Below are positions 63,674-64,000 of a stretch of DNA of 64,000 nucleotides, piece after piece. Position numbers and translations under genes: made by a program. How positions within the stretch are numbered: the first letter of the stretch is position 1; every line of letters begins with the position of its first letter. Source of the DNA: Lutimaribacter saemankumensis (GTDB taxonomy: Bacteria; Pseudomonadota; Alphaproteobacteria; Rhodobacterales; Rhodobacteraceae); the NCBI RefSeq assembly GCF_900100005.1, contig NZ_FNEB01000001.1, positions 496,001-560,000 of the forward strand, given 5' to 3'. The notes under the pieces were generated by a model. That model saw nothing but the letters and a program-made list of their open reading frames with translations, was not told the DNA's origin and did no database searches.

Positions 63674-63837
63674 GGCCGGACGATTACGCCCGCGCGGCGG
63701 CGCTGTTCCAGAGCCGCGACATCGACGAATTGTTCGAAGCTCTGACCGAGGATGCGCCGAACGGCCGCGCCGAACCGGACAAGCGGATCACGCGACTGCC
63801 GCCGCGCCTGCGGGTGATCGACGGCGGCAGGGCCTGA
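63674..63837 (+). other. Coding-like stretch without a start codon
   Basis: Reads PDDYARAAALFQSRDIDELFEALTEDAPN then a short basic tail to a TGA at 63835. Third positions are GC-rich, as for genes nearby. No ATG, GTG or TTG lies in frame between the preceding in-frame stop at 63496 and this stretch, apart from a TTG inside it. It is in the -1 frame relative to the DUF465 gene, just past that gene's stop, so it may be a frameshift extension or a gene broken by a point change. Confidence 0.5.
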
Positions 63838-63854
63838 ACGCCGGTTACGGGCAG

Positions 63855-64000
63855 TCAGGCCAGCCGCGCAAGGATTCCGTCGATATCTATGCCCGATACC
63901 GCGCCCGGCACATGGCCACGTTGCCCGTCCAGCCGCGTGGCGATGAACCCCTCGGCAACGGGGGTGTTTTCCAGCTCCAGCAGGAAAGCCGCGGCCAACA
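63855..64000 (-). CDS. C-terminal end of a protein cut by the window edge (AidB-like acyl-CoA dehydrogenase?)
   Basis: The last 48 codons of a minus-strand gene that continues past the window. The end reads AAAFLLELENTPVAEGFIAT, then a short tail finishing IDGILARLA. The AEGFIATRLDG region recalls the C-terminus of AidB-type acyl-CoA dehydrogenases, which are DNA-alkylation-response flavoproteins. This is a weak resemblance only. Confidence 0.45.
   Translation of the reverse strand, partial: LAAAFLLELENTPVAEGFIATRLDGQRGHVPGAVSGIDIDGILARLA

Overview
The window is 64 kb of high-GC, densely packed bacterial chromosome. Gene order and content point to an alphaproteobacterium of the order Rhodobacterales (Roseobacter/Paracoccaceae type). 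The main evidence is a dusB(nifR3)-ntrB-ntrC-ntrY-ntrX operon followed by trkA-trkH-hfq-hflX, a fused ispDF, a class II (plant-type) DAHP synthase, PstA and PstC with long N-terminal extensions, and PAS_5 and IalB family proteins. No rRNA, tRNA, prophage, insertion sequence or CRISPR array was seen. It reads as core chromosome, not an island; the novelty lies mostly in regulatory DNA and small genes.

Layout. 1-7.5 kb: end of an unknown gene coupled to xerD, a CNNM/CBS membrane protein, a YHS protein, a DUF2189 membrane protein, an amidase, hflX-hfq. 7.6-18.4 kb (minus strand): potassium uptake (trkH, trkA) and the nitrogen regulon (ntrX, ntrY, ntrC, ntrB, dusB). 18.5-22 kb (plus): ispDF-pgpA-pncC, coupled by 4-nt overlaps, then amtB. 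22-27.8 kb: a fused E1-type 2-oxoacid dehydrogenase coupled to a FAD oxidoreductase, glutaryl-CoA dehydrogenase and its divergent LysR gene. 28-36.6 kb (minus): a PLP sulfur enzyme, phoR, pstSCAB, phoU, phoB, with a four-repeat Pho-box array. 36.7-43.4 kb: gamma-carbonic anhydrase, gmk, yicC, PAS protein, DAHP synthase, GlxA-type regulator, sugar dehydrogenase. 43.5-49.2 kb (plus): a five-gene branched-chain-type ABC importer. 49.3-57 kb: HerA-like ATPase, an intergenic region with candidate small RNAs, ialB, a phytoene-synthase-like protein, a hydrolase, cimA, cysS. 57-64 kb: aminotransferase, DUF4336 protein, two cyclophilins, pgk, class I aldolase, a LysR gene, a DUF465 gene, and the end of a gene cut by the window edge.

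How the parts connect. Three nutrient systems are present with their control sites. For nitrogen, a dyad GCCTA-N5-TAGGC lies upstream of amtB, with a near-copy in the dusB-ntrBCYX promoter region; both NtrC and NtrX lack the GAFTGA loop needed for sigma-54 activation. For phosphate, four 7-bp repeats at exact 11-bp spacing lie upstream of pstS. For cysteine, a 17-codon minus-strand leader ORF (MSRPMNGTCIICICITC) lies just upstream of cysS and looks like a translation-sensing leader peptide. Other second-look items are a possible -1 frameshift site (A AAG GGC) at the end of the DUF465 gene leading into a start-less coding stretch, two terminator-ended unannotated transcripts near 51 kb, and an ATAG-N7-CTAT operator at a LysR promoter.

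Limits. Functions come from reading motifs and gene order by eye. No database search, folding or alignment was run. Start codons were chosen from ribosome-binding sites, overlaps and remembered family N-termini.
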